Source of the DNA: Hoskinsella mucinilytica
Lineage (GTDB): Bacteria; Bacillota_I; Bacilli_A; Erysipelotrichales; Erysipelotrichaceae
DNA length: 33,101 nucleotides
Reading direction: 5' to 3'
Assembly (NCBI RefSeq): GCF_045223415.1
Contig: NZ_JBEQZJ010000043.1
Coordinates: forward strand, 1 to 33,101
Notes under the pieces: generated by a model
What the model saw: the letters and a program-made list of their open reading frames with translations, nothing else
What the model was told of the DNA's origin: nothing
The model's database searches: none
Translations under genes and position numbers: made by a program
Part shown: piece by piece, positions 1 to 7,668 of the stretch
Layout of the letters: every line of letters starts with the position of its first letter
Numbering within the stretch: position 1 is the stretch's first letter

Positions 1-28
1 CCTTTTTTTATCGCTAAAGCTTTCTTAG

Positions 29-54
29 AACCCCTTGTATAACAAGGGGTTTTC
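29..54 (+). terminator. hairpin, possible terminator of an upstream gene
   Basis: A perfect 10-bp inverted repeat (AACCCCTTGT / ACAAGGGGTT) with a 3-nt loop is followed by TTTTC on the plus strand. It may end a plus-strand transcript entering from the left. The T-tract is short, so the call is moderate. Confidence 0.5.
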
Positions 55-61
55 ACTATAC

Positions 62-90
62 AAAAATAAGACAGGTAAGTGACCTGTCTT
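62..90 (-). terminator. intrinsic terminator of the bcp gene
   Basis: A 9-bp stem (AAGACAGGT / ACCTGTCTT, loop of 5) lies directly beyond the bcp stop codon. Read on the minus strand it is followed by ATTTTTG, as expected for a Rho-independent terminator. Confidence 0.8.
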
Positions 91-92
91 GA

Positions 93-554
93 CTAAAGTT
101 GATGGAGATATTCTAGAATTTCACCTGCATTTTTATCTGGGCTTGCTTTTTCATAGCTCTTGATGATGGTTCCTTCTTCATCAATGACATAAGTGCTTCT
201 TGTGATGCCCATATATGTTTTACCATAAAGCTTCTTTTCTTTCCAGACATCATAAGCTTCAATGACCTTATGTTCTACATCACTTAATAAAAGGAAAGGT
301 AGTTCATATTTTGCTTTGAAATTCTGATGTGCTTTTTGGGTATCCTTACTGATACCAATGACCACAACATTGTTTTGTTTGAAAGCGTCATAGGCAGATT
401 TGAAGGCACAAGCCTCACGTGTACAGCCAGGTGTATTGTCCTTTGGATAAAAATAAAGGATGACCTTTTTTCCTAGAAAATCATGTAAAGATACTTCATT
501 GCCCATTTCATCGGGCAAGGTAAAATCCATTGCTTTGGTTCCTATTTCTAACAT
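93..554 (-). CDS. bcp: thiol peroxidase / peroxiredoxin of the Bcp (PrxQ) family
   Basis: The predicted 153-aa protein is a complete Bcp-type peroxiredoxin, a cytoplasmic enzyme that reduces hydrogen peroxide and organic hydroperoxides with thiol electrons. The segment TPGCTREACAF carries the peroxidatic cysteine and, five residues later, the second cysteine typical of the two-Cys alpha-type subgroup. The thioredoxin-fold core (KKVILYFYPKD upstream, GITRSTYVIDEEG downstream) is present, and the length matches the family. The frame stays open further upstream, but the start at 554 is preceded by AAGGAG at good spacing and begins MLEIGTKAMDF, the usual N-terminus. The extra upstream residues look non-coding. 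The gene is monocistronic, ends at its own terminator, and is divergent from the HAD phosphatase gene. Confidence 0.95.
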   Translation of the reverse strand: MLEIGTKAMDFTLPDEMGNEVSLHDFLGKKVILYFYPKDNTPGCTREACAFKSAYDAFKQNNVVVIGISKDTQKAHQNFKAKYELPFLLLSDVEHKVIEAYDVWKEKKLYGKTYMGITRSTYVIDEEGTIIKSYEKASPDKNAGEILEYLHQL

Positions 555-647
555 ATTATCACTCCTTGTACTTATTTTATCAGAAAAAAGACTGGGAATA
601 CAGCGATATGTTTGGTAAAATATAGCGTGGAGAAAGAGGTAGATGAA

Positions 648-1511
648 ATGATTAAACTTGTAGCATGTGATTTGGATGGAACATTGCTGGATGAAGAGCA
701 CAAGGTGCCAAAAGAAAATGCAATCGCAATCAAACGATTGCAGGATGCCGGTATTCAGTTTATGACGGCAACCGGCAGGACTTATGATAGTGTAGCACCA
801 TTACTTGAGCCATATGGGATAACATGCGTTCATCTGTTGGTCAATGGCGCATTGATGAAGGATCAAGATGGAAAGATATTATATGAAAATCCAATGGAAT
901 TATCTCATGTGAAGACCATTACGGATATTTTGATAAAAGAAGACCTTTGTTTTAATTTATATACACAAGGTGGGTCAATGACCCCAGATATTGAAAAAGC
1001 AAGAAGAGAATTTATCGAGCATATGAAGCAAAATGGTATGCAGGAAGCAGAAATCATAGAGATGATGGAACAAGCATCTTTTTGTCAATATGAACGAGAA
1101 GTAAACGATATGGAAGCCTTTTTAAAGGAGTCTCCGATCGTTTATAAGATGGAAACCTTTGGTGGAGATGTCGAGGTCTCACGAAGAGTAAGAAAAAAAC
1201 TTTCAGAAGTTGAAGGATTGGCGTTATCGGATTCCATCTCTGAGAATATAGAAATTACCAAGCATAGCGCACAAAAAGGATATACCTTAAAGCATTATTG
1301 TGATGAACAGGGAATAAAGTTGGATGAAGTTGTGGTCATAGGAGATAGTATGAATGATCTTTCTATGATGAAAATGTTTCCTCACAGCGTTGCGGTGGCC
1401 AATGCATCCTCTATGATCAAAGAGGCAGCTCACTACATCACCAAAAGCAATCATGAGTTTGGCGTAGCCCATGTTCTGAATCAGATAGGTAAAAAGCCTT
1501 TTCATTTATAG
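648..1511 (+). CDS. Cof-type HAD-superfamily phosphatase
   Basis: The 287-aa product is a cytoplasmic haloacid-dehalogenase hydrolase of the Cof/YidA type. This family dephosphorylates small metabolites such as sugar phosphates, nucleotides or flavin precursors; the substrate cannot be read from the sequence. Motif I is CDLDGTLLD (nucleophile Asp8, acid Asp10). The C-terminal motif GDSMNDLSMM (residues about 232-241) supplies the Mg2+ ligands. The region between them, residues about 85-190, is the C2-type cap. The start at 648 was chosen because AGAGGT sits 7 nt upstream; an ATG 36 nt earlier lacks a good ribosome site. The LacI-type regulator gene follows after 46 nt and may be cotranscribed, but a functional link is only inference. 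Confidence 0.92.
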   Translation: MIKLVACDLDGTLLDEEHKVPKENAIAIKRLQDAGIQFMTATGRTYDSVAPLLEPYGITCVHLLVNGALMKDQDGKILYENPMELSHVKTITDILIKEDLCFNLYTQGGSMTPDIEKARREFIEHMKQNGMQEAEIIEMMEQASFCQYEREVNDMEAFLKESPIVYKMETFGGDVEVSRRVRKKLSEVEGLALSDSISENIEITKHSAQKGYTLKHYCDEQGIKLDEVVVIGDSMNDLSMMKMFPHSVAVANASSMIKEAAHYITKSNHEFGVAHVLNQIGKKPFHL

Positions 1512-1557
1512 AAAAATAAGGTAAAATAAACCATAGAGCGAAGAGAGGATGTTTGTT

Positions 1558-2610
1558 ATGAAAAAACCTACCATTGCGGATGTTGCGGAAAAAGCCGGTG
1601 TTTCTAAACCAACGGTATCACGTTATCTAAAAAATGAAAATGTAAAGCCACAGATTCGAGAAAAAATTCAAGCTGCGATCGATGAATTAGGATATGTGGC
1701 AAAAGGGACTGTCAAGGTCAATGAACAACTGGATCTAAAGGAAGGAAGTCAACCAACGAAGAAGGAAGAAGTTAAAAAAACAATCAAAGCAAAAGCTAAG
1801 AAAGCAATCAAAGAGAAAAAAGGCTATAAGTTGGCTGTTTTGACGAAAAATCTTTCTGATTATCGTACCAGAGTTATGTTAGAGTCCTTACATAAGGCGT
1901 TATCAGAGTCAGGTTGTACTTTACAAATTGTTGCGACAGAGGGAAAGGAAGAGCTAGAAGAACAATACTTGACGATGTTCATCGTACAAAATGTCAATGC
2001 CATTTTGATTGAAAGTTGTTCAAGTACTGAATTTATTATGAAACAAATGAGAACCACTGCCATTCCTTGTGTGTTCTTAAGAGATCATATAGATGGTTGT
2101 GATACTGCAATGGATGAGGTTTTAGCAGCACATACATTAGCGAAATACCTTATGGAAAAACATCATTTGGTCATTCGTTATTTAGGTAGTGATGATGCTT
2201 TGACGAAAGATCATATGGAAGGAATTCGTAATGCATATCATGCATTAAAACAACCAATCGATATCATCGCAGTACAAAGTGAGGGTGGATATGAGGCTTT
2301 ATTTGATCATATCAAAGAGCTATTTGCGGAACAAATTGATTTGTTGATCTTACAATCTGATGAAATGGCTGTGCCTGTCAGCAAATATTTAAAGGAATAC
2401 CATATCGCAGTACCTCAAAATGTTTCTTTGGTTTGTTTTGGTGGAACTTCAATTACCAATGTGATGTCACCTTCTATGACAAGCTTGAAATATGATTATA
2501 CAGGATATGCTGAGTATATTTGTCAATCTGTATTTGCGATGATCGAGAAAAAAGCATTGCCAGAAAAGAAAGCCTATTTCAAGGTGGAAGAAAAAGACAG
2601 TGTTAGATAA
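1558..2610 (+). CDS. LacI-family transcriptional regulator with lysine-rich extended linker
   Basis: This 350-aa protein begins with a classical LacI helix-turn-helix (KPTIADVAEKAGVSKPTVSR, about residues 2-21, ending at ELGYVAKG). A periplasmic-binding-protein-like effector domain follows from about residue 92 (KGYKLAVLTKNL) to the end. Between them, where normal LacI proteins have a short hinge helix (consensus around N-x-x-A-R-S-L), there is instead a stretch of about 40 residues very rich in Lys, Glu and Ala (for example KAKAKKAIKEKK). The linker probably contacts DNA non-specifically or forms a helix; this is inference. The start at 1558 is preferred over 1549 because GAGAGG lies 9 nt before it. 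The effector is unknown, and no transport or catabolic genes lie next to it. Confidence 0.88.
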   Translation: MKKPTIADVAEKAGVSKPTVSRYLKNENVKPQIREKIQAAIDELGYVAKGTVKVNEQLDLKEGSQPTKKEEVKKTIKAKAKKAIKEKKGYKLAVLTKNLSDYRTRVMLESLHKALSESGCTLQIVATEGKEELEEQYLTMFIVQNVNAILIESCSSTEFIMKQMRTTAIPCVFLRDHIDGCDTAMDEVLAAHTLAKYLMEKHHLVIRYLGSDDALTKDHMEGIRNAYHALKQPIDIIAVQSEGGYEALFDHIKELFAEQIDLLILQSDEMAVPVSKYLKEYHIAVPQNVSLVCFGGTSITNVMSPSMTSLKYDYTGYAEYICQSVFAMIEKKALPEKKAYFKVEEKDSVR

Positions 2611-2612
2611 TG

Positions 2613-2652
2613 AAAAAAGGAGAAAACTGAAGGCTAATGCCACATAAGGAAG
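2613..2652 (+). repeat. left terminal inverted repeat of the Nudix cassette
   Basis: This 40-bp segment matches the reverse complement of 3361-3400 at 30 positions. Shared blocks are AAAAGGAG at the outer end and ATAAGGAAG at the inner end. Confidence 0.6.
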
Positions 2653-2789
2653 TATCGTGAAACAACATGGAAATACAACCTTATTGGCATCGCAAAGGCG
2701 AAACAATTGAATAAGAATTCAATCGGAGTGAAATTACTCGGATGAATCACATTCACAACAGAGGCACAAAAATTGAGAGGTGCATAATA

Positions 2790-3311
2790 ATGCGAGCTGC
2801 ATTTCAAATACTTTCAATACCATATCGAATCATTGACGGCTCTCCTTCTTATTGTGTGTTTCACCGTGCTGATTTCAACCAATGGCAATTTATAGCCGGA
2901 GGTGGCGAAGATAACGAAATACCTTTGGAAACTGCGAAAAGAGAAACCTTTGAAGAAAGTGGAGTACAATCAGAGAAGTGGGTGGAATTGAAAAGTCTAT
3001 CTTATATTCCTGCTACAGTTATATCAAAAAAACATCGACAGTATTGGGATAAGGACACTTACGTAATACCTGAGTATACCTTTGGTTTCGAGTGCAAAGA
3101 CGATATAAAATTGTCCCACGAACATACAGAGTGTGTTTGGTTGACTTATGATGAAGCAACAAAAAAACTTAAATGGGATTCAAACCGCACGGCTCTATAT
3201 GAGCTTAATTGTCGGTTGGTGGACTCAAACGAGGAACAATACGAAAAAGACAGCAAAAATGTCACATACGGTAACAAGCAGGGAAATTATAGTAACACTT
3301 TCCGAAAGTAA
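2790..3311 (+). CDS. Nudix hydrolase, NudB-like
   Basis: The 173-aa protein contains a full Nudix box at residues 37-59 (G-x5-E-x7-RETFEESGV), the Mg2+-binding loop-helix-loop that cleaves nucleoside-diphosphate-linked substrates. One normally hydrophobic box position is Thr. The C-terminal part (EHTECVWLTYDEATKKL, then WDSNRTALYEL) resembles dihydroneopterin-triphosphate/dATP pyrophosphohydrolases of the NudB type, so a nucleotide triphosphate is a reasonable substrate guess. The final 20 residues or so are polar and low in complexity. The start at 2790 has GAGAGG 11 nt upstream; an upstream in-frame ATG at 2742 is poorly supported. It is the only gene in the inverted-repeat cassette, ends at a strong terminator and is probably transcribed alone. 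It may have been acquired horizontally. Confidence 0.85.
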   Translation: MRAAFQILSIPYRIIDGSPSYCVFHRADFNQWQFIAGGGEDNEIPLETAKRETFEESGVQSEKWVELKSLSYIPATVISKKHRQYWDKDTYVIPEYTFGFECKDDIKLSHEHTECVWLTYDEATKKLKWDSNRTALYELNCRLVDSNEEQYEKDSKNVTYGNKQGNYSNTFRK

Positions 3312-3312
3312 A

Positions 3313-3349
3313 AAAACGGTGTAACCCATTTTGGGGGTTACACCGTTTT
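3313..3349 (+). terminator. strong bidirectional-looking terminator after the Nudix gene
   Basis: A perfect 15-bp stem (AAAACGGTGTAACCC and its complement) with a 7-nt loop is flanked by A and T runs. It starts 2 nt after the Nudix stop and could also stop transcription coming from the convergent gene. Confidence 0.9.
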
Positions 3350-3360
3350 CTACATAAAAG

Positions 3361-3400
3361 CTTCCTTATCTGGCGTTGCCTAACCGTGTTCTCCTTTTCT
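3361..3400 (-). repeat. right terminal inverted repeat of the Nudix cassette
   Basis: This is the reverse-complement partner of 2613-2652 (30 of 40 identities). It abuts the stop codon of the minus-strand phosphotransferase gene at 3401. Confidence 0.6.
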
Positions 3401-4225
3401 TTATGCGTTTTTGATGCGTAAGGCAGTCAGCTTATCTTGAGCAATCTTTCGATAAACTTCTTCATTTCTACTTTCATACATCATCATTGCCCAATAGCAC
3501 CATAGATAATTATGGAAGTTTTCCCATAGATCCAGCTCTTTCCTGATTTGTGGCGTGATCTTGTCAAAATAAACTTGATAGAAGCGCTCTCTTAGCACGG
3601 GATCCAAAATTTCATTTTCACTTAAAAAGCTCATGACATCAAATAAGGGATCATTATCAGCTGCATATTCATAATCGATTAAGTAAGCACGATGATTGGC
3701 AAATAGAATGTTTCCATCCACCCAATCATTGTGACATAATACCTTGGGATGATGTAAATGGGAAATACTGGATTCGATCCATCGGTATTCTGACAGATCA
3801 AACAAGGGATGCTTCGTATGTGATTGATATCCTTGTAATCGCTTTAGGGGATCAAAATCTTCTTGAATGGTTTTTTGTAGTCCATGGAAATGCTTCATAA
3901 GCAAAGCTACTTGTTCGATTTTATCTTCATCTTGACATTCCCCATAGGTCAAAGCACCTTCAAGATATCTTGTGACCTTATAACCACTAATTTCATCATA
4001 ATAAATGGTTTCTACATCGATATCAGCATCTTGAATGGCAGCTAAAGCAAGGGTTTCATGATGCCGTTCAACAATATGTTCGGCATCTGGTCTTGGTACT
4101 CGGACGACAAATTGTTCATGATTCATCTCTAAGAGATAATTACAATTGGTTAAGCCTTTTTTCATATCCTGTAATTGGATATCTGTATTAAAAAATAAAG
4201 AATCCATAAAATCTTTGTAGTTCAT
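3401..4225 (-). CDS. choline kinase / aminoglycoside phosphotransferase-like kinase (LicA type)
   Basis: The 274-aa protein has the catalytic elements of the APH/choline-kinase fold. The Brenner loop CHNDWVDGN (His165, catalytic Asp167, Asn172) is followed by the metal-binding LIDYEYAADND (Asp184). The N-terminal lobe has a nucleotide-binding segment, GLTNCNYLLE, followed by FVVRVPRP. LicA-type enzymes phosphorylate choline or a related small alcohol in the cytoplasm for surface decoration, but sugar or thiamine kinases share this fold, so the substrate is not settled. No lic partner genes are adjacent. The start at 4225 has GGCGGTGA upstream. The gene is divergent from the radical SAM operon and convergent with the Nudix cassette. 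Confidence 0.8.
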   Translation of the reverse strand: MNYKDFMDSLFFNTDIQLQDMKKGLTNCNYLLEMNHEQFVVRVPRPDAEHIVERHHETLALAAIQDADIDVETIYYDEISGYKVTRYLEGALTYGECQDEDKIEQVALLMKHFHGLQKTIQEDFDPLKRLQGYQSHTKHPLFDLSEYRWIESSISHLHHPKVLCHNDWVDGNILFANHRAYLIDYEYAADNDPLFDVMSFLSENEILDPVLRERFYQVYFDKITPQIRKELDLWENFHNYLWCYWAMMMYESRNEEVYRKIAQDKLTALRIKNA

Positions 4226-4271
4226 GTTATGATCACCGCCTATTATGATAGCATATTTTTTACAAATTCGG

Positions 4272-4277
4272 TATAAT
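4272..4277 (+). promoter_or_regulatory. -10 box for the radical SAM/rdgB/trmL operon
   Basis: A consensus TATAAT lies 22 nt before the operon's first start codon. No convincing -35 box is visible at 17-nt spacing. Confidence 0.5.
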
Positions 4278-4299
4278 AGAATGCGAGAAGGTGAAAGAA

Positions 4300-5973
4300 A
4301 TGAACATTATGCTTGCGACCTGCAATGCTAAGTATATCCATAAAAACCTTGCATTACGATGGCTTTATACGACAAGTCCATGTCAAGAAGATGTTATCTT
4401 AAAAGAATATACCATCAAAGATGATGTCAAACGCATCGGAAATGAAATCTTGGAAATGAAAATCGATGTACTTTGTTTGAGTTGTTATATATGGAATATT
4501 GATATCCATAAGGAACTCATTCATTATCTAAAAAAACAAAATCATAACCTTCATATTATCGTAGGAGGACCGGAAGTCAGCTATGATTCATTTGAATTAT
4601 TAGATCAGGGAGTCGATGCGATCAGTATAGGTGAAGGGGAAGAAAGCGTTTGGGAATATATACAGATGTTAAGGGAAGGAAAGAACTATGAAATAGCTGG
4701 TATGTACACTGCATCCTATCCCAATAAGGAATATCGAAAAGTCGAGCTATCTTTGTTGGAAACATATGAAACACCTTATTTCCTAAAGATGGATGAAGGG
4801 CAGTTTGCCAATCGTTATTTTTATTTAGAAACCAGTCGAGGATGTCCTTATGGTTGTACCTATTGTTTGAGCTCGGCTGATCGCTGTGTTCGTATGTTTT
4901 CCGATGCCTATGTATTTTCTATATTAGAGAAAATCAAGGATAGTGATATCAAACAAGTGAAACTATTAGATCGTACCTTTAACAGCAATCCCAAAAGAGC
5001 GTTGGCCATTGCTCGTTATATCAATGAACATTGCGTTCATCAAATCTTTCAATTTGAAATCGTGGCGGAAACCTTGAGTGAAGAATTATTGACTTTTTTC
5101 TGTGAAGAAGCAGATGTGTCAAGGTTTCGTTTTGAAGTAGGTGTACAATCTTTTCATACCAAAACATTGACTTCTGTCGGTAGAATGCAAAACAATGAGC
5201 GTTTAAAAGAAGTCATTACACGGTTAAATCAAGCAGGCTGTATCCTTCATGTTGATTTGATTGCCGGTCTTCCTTATGAAGGGATGGAAAGCTTTCATCA
5301 TTCCTTTGATGAATTGTTTGCTTTACAAGCAAGTGAAGTACAATTGGGTATCTTGAAACTACTAAAAGGAACCAAGTTGCGTTCACAAAAAGAAGAATTT
5401 GGCTTTCAGTTTTCCTTATGTGCTCCATATGAGATCCAACAGACGAAGTGGTTGACAAGTGAGGAATTGATTTGTATTCATCATTGTGCCCACGCTACTG
5501 AGAAATTTTGGAACAGCGGTAAGCTTAGATGGACCTTGCGTGAAGTTTTAAGAAGAGGATGGTATACAAGTCCATTTACGATGTTCATGGCCTTAGGAGA
5601 AGCTTATGCCAAGCTACCTAGACCATATCAGCCATATCAATTATTTGCTTGTGTAAAACAAATACTTCAAGATCAAGAAGAAAAAGAAGTAGACGCATTA
5701 TTATTGATGGAATATTATGCAAGTAATAAACAACGTCCAAAAAGATTTACACAATCATATGTGACATTAGATAAAAAGAAAGCATTGATGAATGATTGTT
5801 TGGATATGGAAATTGATCAACAAGATCACTTATTTCGATATGGGTTGATCGATATCGGATATGATGCTGGCAAAGTATGTTATCAATTGGTATTATATGA
5901 TGAGCATCAAAGTTATCCAAAACAATATTTGATCGACAACGAAACAAAACAATATAAGGAGTGGAAACGATGA
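4300..5973 (+). CDS. B12-binding-domain radical SAM protein (DUF4080-type)
   Basis: This 557-aa protein starts with a cobalamin-binding-like Rossmann domain (about residues 1-140, with IVGGPEVSYD and ISIGEGEES). It continues with a radical SAM core whose CxxxCxxC motif is at Cys182, Cys186 and Cys189 (SRGCPYGCTYC), binding a 4Fe-4S cluster that cleaves S-adenosylmethionine. The C-terminal 150 residues match the accessory domain seen in the DUF4080 group. The family is widespread in Firmicutes and its reaction is unknown; methylation or rearrangement of a cofactor or nucleic acid is possible. The start at 4300 is preferred to the in-frame GTG at 4291 because AAGGTG lies 6 nt before it. It is the first gene of an operon and overlaps rdgB by ATGA. 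Confidence 0.85.
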   Translation: MNIMLATCNAKYIHKNLALRWLYTTSPCQEDVILKEYTIKDDVKRIGNEILEMKIDVLCLSCYIWNIDIHKELIHYLKKQNHNLHIIVGGPEVSYDSFELLDQGVDAISIGEGEESVWEYIQMLREGKNYEIAGMYTASYPNKEYRKVELSLLETYETPYFLKMDEGQFANRYFYLETSRGCPYGCTYCLSSADRCVRMFSDAYVFSILEKIKDSDIKQVKLLDRTFNSNPKRALAIARYINEHCVHQIFQFEIVAETLSEELLTFFCEEADVSRFRFEVGVQSFHTKTLTSVGRMQNNERLKEVITRLNQAGCILHVDLIAGLPYEGMESFHHSFDELFALQASEVQLGILKLLKGTKLRSQKEEFGFQFSLCAPYEIQQTKWLTSEELICIHHCAHATEKFWNSGKLRWTLREVLRRGWYTSPFTMFMALGEAYAKLPRPYQPYQLFACVKQILQDQEEKEVDALLLMEYYASNKQRPKRFTQSYVTLDKKKALMNDCLDMEIDQQDHLFRYGLIDIGYDAGKVCYQLVLYDEHQSYPKQYLIDNETKQYKEWKR

Positions 5974-6563
5974 AAGAGATTATGATAGCAACATCCAATG
6001 TGCATAAGGTGGAGGAATTCAGACAAATGTTAAAGCCTTATGGCTATGAAGTGAAAAGTCTTTTGGATTTGAAAGAACCCATTGAAATTGAAGAAAACGG
6101 TACAACCTTTGAAGAAAATGCATTGATCAAAGCGAGAGCCATTTATGAGTTACTTCATATTGAAGTCATTGCGGATGATAGTGGATTGGCAGTGAATGCA
6201 ATGAATGGAGAACCGGGTATTTATTCTGCTCGTTTCTTAGGAAGAGATACTAGTTATACAGAAAAAAATCAATATATTATTGATCAAGTAAAAAATGCAG
6301 AAGATAAAGGTGCTCAATTCGTGTGCGCCATTGCACATGTGAAAAAAGATGGAACCCATAAGATCTATACCGGTATCGTAGAAGGGGAGATCTATGATCA
6401 TATCGAGGGAGAAAAGGGCTTTGGTTATGACCCTATCTTCTACTATCCACCATTTCATACAACGTTAGCCAATGTTAGTGAGGAACAAAAGAATGGGGTA
6501 AGTCATAGAGGAAGAGCATTGCAGTTTTTGATTGAGGATCTAAAGGAGGAACGAGCATGTTAA
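5970..6563 (+). CDS. rdgB: non-canonical purine NTP pyrophosphatase (RdgB/HAM1)
   Basis: The 197-aa protein is a typical RdgB/Ham1 enzyme, which hydrolyses ITP, dITP and XTP to monophosphates and keeps deaminated purines out of DNA and RNA. Signatures are MIATSNVHKVEEFRQML at the N-terminus, the acidic VIADDSGLAVNAM and GEPGIYSARFLG motifs, and the substrate-pocket segment GFGYDPIFYYP. The C-terminal NGVSHRGRAL is also canonical. The ATG at 5970 has AAGGAG 7 nt upstream and overlaps the previous stop codon (ATGA), implying translational coupling. The next gene, trmL, also overlaps it. The pairing puts nucleotide-pool cleaning and tRNA modification in one transcript. Confidence 0.96.
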   Translation: MKEIMIATSNVHKVEEFRQMLKPYGYEVKSLLDLKEPIEIEENGTTFEENALIKARAIYELLHIEVIADDSGLAVNAMNGEPGIYSARFLGRDTSYTEKNQYIIDQVKNAEDKGAQFVCAIAHVKKDGTHKIYTGIVEGEIYDHIEGEKGFGYDPIFYYPPFHTTLANVSEEQKNGVSHRGRALQFLIEDLKEERAC

Positions 6564-7066
6564 ATTTAGTCTTGTATGAGCCTGAAATACCACAGAACAC
6601 CGGTAATATGATGCGTACTTGTATGGCAACAGGAACCATCCTACATTTGATCAAGCCATTGGGTTTTTCTTTGGATGAACAACATCTTAAACGAGCTGGG
6701 ATGGATTATGTCAAAGAACTTGAATATCATATGTATGAGAATTGGGAAGATTTTGTATCTCAACACCCAAGTGAAAACTATTTTTATATGACTCGCTATG
6801 GTAAAAAAGCACCAAGTCAAATGGATTTTACCGCATGTGTTGGAGATATCTATTTGATCTTGGGAAAAGAAAGTACAGGTATTCCCAAAGAAATTTTAAG
6901 TAAAGACTTGGCACATTGTATGAGATTGCCTATGGTTGCCAATGCCAGAAGCCTGAACCTCAGCAATTGTGCGGCTATCATTCTTTACGAGGTATTAAGA
7001 CAGTTGGATTATCCGGGCTTATCAGGTGTTGAGGTGATCAAAGGGGAAGATTGGCTGACAAAATGA
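6557..7066 (+). CDS. trmL: tRNA (cytidine(34)-2'-O)-methyltransferase TrmL
   Basis: The 169-aa product is a minimal SPOUT-family methyltransferase with no extra RNA-binding domain, the size of TrmL/YibK. It 2'-O-methylates the wobble base of certain leucine tRNAs using SAM. The three family motifs are visible: PEIPQNTGNMMRTC near the N-terminus, LILGKESTGIP in the middle, and LPMVANARSLNLSNCAAI at the C-terminus, which form the deep trefoil knot. The ribosome site AAAGGAGG is excellent. The start lies within the last codons of rdgB and its stop overlaps the start of the next gene, so it is the third member of a coupled operon. Confidence 0.95.
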   Translation: MLNLVLYEPEIPQNTGNMMRTCMATGTILHLIKPLGFSLDEQHLKRAGMDYVKELEYHMYENWEDFVSQHPSENYFYMTRYGKKAPSQMDFTACVGDIYLILGKESTGIPKEILSKDLAHCMRLPMVANARSLNLSNCAAIILYEVLRQLDYPGLSGVEVIKGEDWLTK

Positions 7067-7647
7067 AGTTACCTTATGACCATTTGATCGACACAAGTGA
7101 AAAAAGAGCACATGCTTGTATGCTCTTGTGCCTGATCATCACTATGATATTCTTTCTTCCATATGTATTATTAGGATTTCTTTTGATAACTAGAGATTCC
7201 TATAATTCCTTGTTCGCTATGCTTAGTTATCCTTTGTTATCTTCAAGTTATCTTTCCAGAATCATATTAGATGCCATTTCATTGACATCCTACAGTATCT
7301 CTAGTTTAGGTAAGCTATTGTGGGAGAATATTGGTACGATGGAGATTTTAGAGGGATTGGTTTTAATGGCATCTTATGCCATATGGATAAGGAAAAAAAA
7401 GACCACCATTTTGGTAGCGTTACAGTTGATTGAAATCATTGTATGTAGCTTATTGGTTTCAATATCTTTAAAAAGCGGTTCCTTATCTCAAGCAATCGGC
7501 TTTCTTCGTATCATCGGTATGATCTTTGTGATCGTGAATACGATATCGATCGTCATTTGTTTCATCGATTTTCTACAAGAAGCAAAAGCATATAAAGAAA
7601 GTCTTGCATATCAAGTAGAAGAAATAAAAGAACATATGGAGGATTAA
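7063..7647 (+). CDS. small integral membrane protein of unknown function
   Basis: I do not recognise this 194-aa protein. It has a short cytoplasmic-looking N-terminus and a strong hydrophobic segment (residues about 18-43). At least three more likely membrane helices follow (around 95-112, 118-140 and 147-170), before a charged C-terminal tail (QVEEIKEHMED). The start is uncertain. An ATG at 7063 overlaps the trmL stop as ATGA but has no Shine-Dalgarno at normal distance, while a TTG at 7051 sits closely behind AAGGGG and would add four residues. It is the last gene of the radical SAM-rdgB-trmL operon. The strong terminator stem begins inside its last codons. Confidence 0.75.
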   Translation: MKLPYDHLIDTSEKRAHACMLLCLIITMIFFLPYVLLGFLLITRDSYNSLFAMLSYPLLSSSYLSRIILDAISLTSYSISSLGKLLWENIGTMEILEGLVLMASYAIWIRKKKTTILVALQLIEIIVCSLLVSISLKSGSLSQAIGFLRIIGMIFVIVNTISIVICFIDFLQEAKAYKESLAYQVEEIKEHMED

Positions 7648-7666
7648 AGCTCCATATGTTCTTTTT
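7630..7666 (+). terminator. terminator shared by convergent genes
   Basis: A perfect 12-bp stem (GAACATATGGAG / CTCCATATGTTC, loop of 8) is followed by TTTTT. It contains the stop codon of the membrane-protein gene and lies just beyond the end of the minus-strand DUF3892 gene. Confidence 0.9.
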
Positions 7667-7668
7667 CA

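Larger units (their letters stand above)
2613..3400. mobile_element. Nudix gene cassette flanked by about 40-bp imperfect inverted repeats
   Basis: The left end 2613-2652 and the reverse complement of 3361-3400 align without gaps at 30 of 40 positions. The outer AAAAGGAG and inner ATAAGGAAG blocks are identical, and a central AGGC/GCCA block aligns with one gap. The element begins 2 nt after the LacI-type stop codon and ends directly at the stop codon of the convergent phosphotransferase gene. It holds one Nudix gene, its leader and a strong terminator, and no transposase. This arrangement fits a non-autonomous (MITE-like) cassette mobilised in trans. No clear target-site duplication is visible. 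A chance or decayed bidirectional terminator is less likely because the repeats lie more than 700 bp apart. Confidence 0.55.

Noticed and set aside
555..701. N-terminal extension of the bcp reading frame
   Set aside because: The extension is hydrophobic, has no family similarity and overlaps the divergent HAD gene; the start at 554 has a good ribosome site.
3371..3384. Integron attC-like core (GCCTAAC in the right inverted repeat)
   Set aside because: Only one core-like heptamer is present, the partner repeat lacks a GTTRRRY site, and the repeats flank the gene instead of forming one attC hairpin.
7051..7062. TTG start for the small membrane protein
   Set aside because: It is possible, given the nearby AAGGGG, but the ATG at 7063 overlapping the trmL stop fits the operon pattern; kept as an alternative only.
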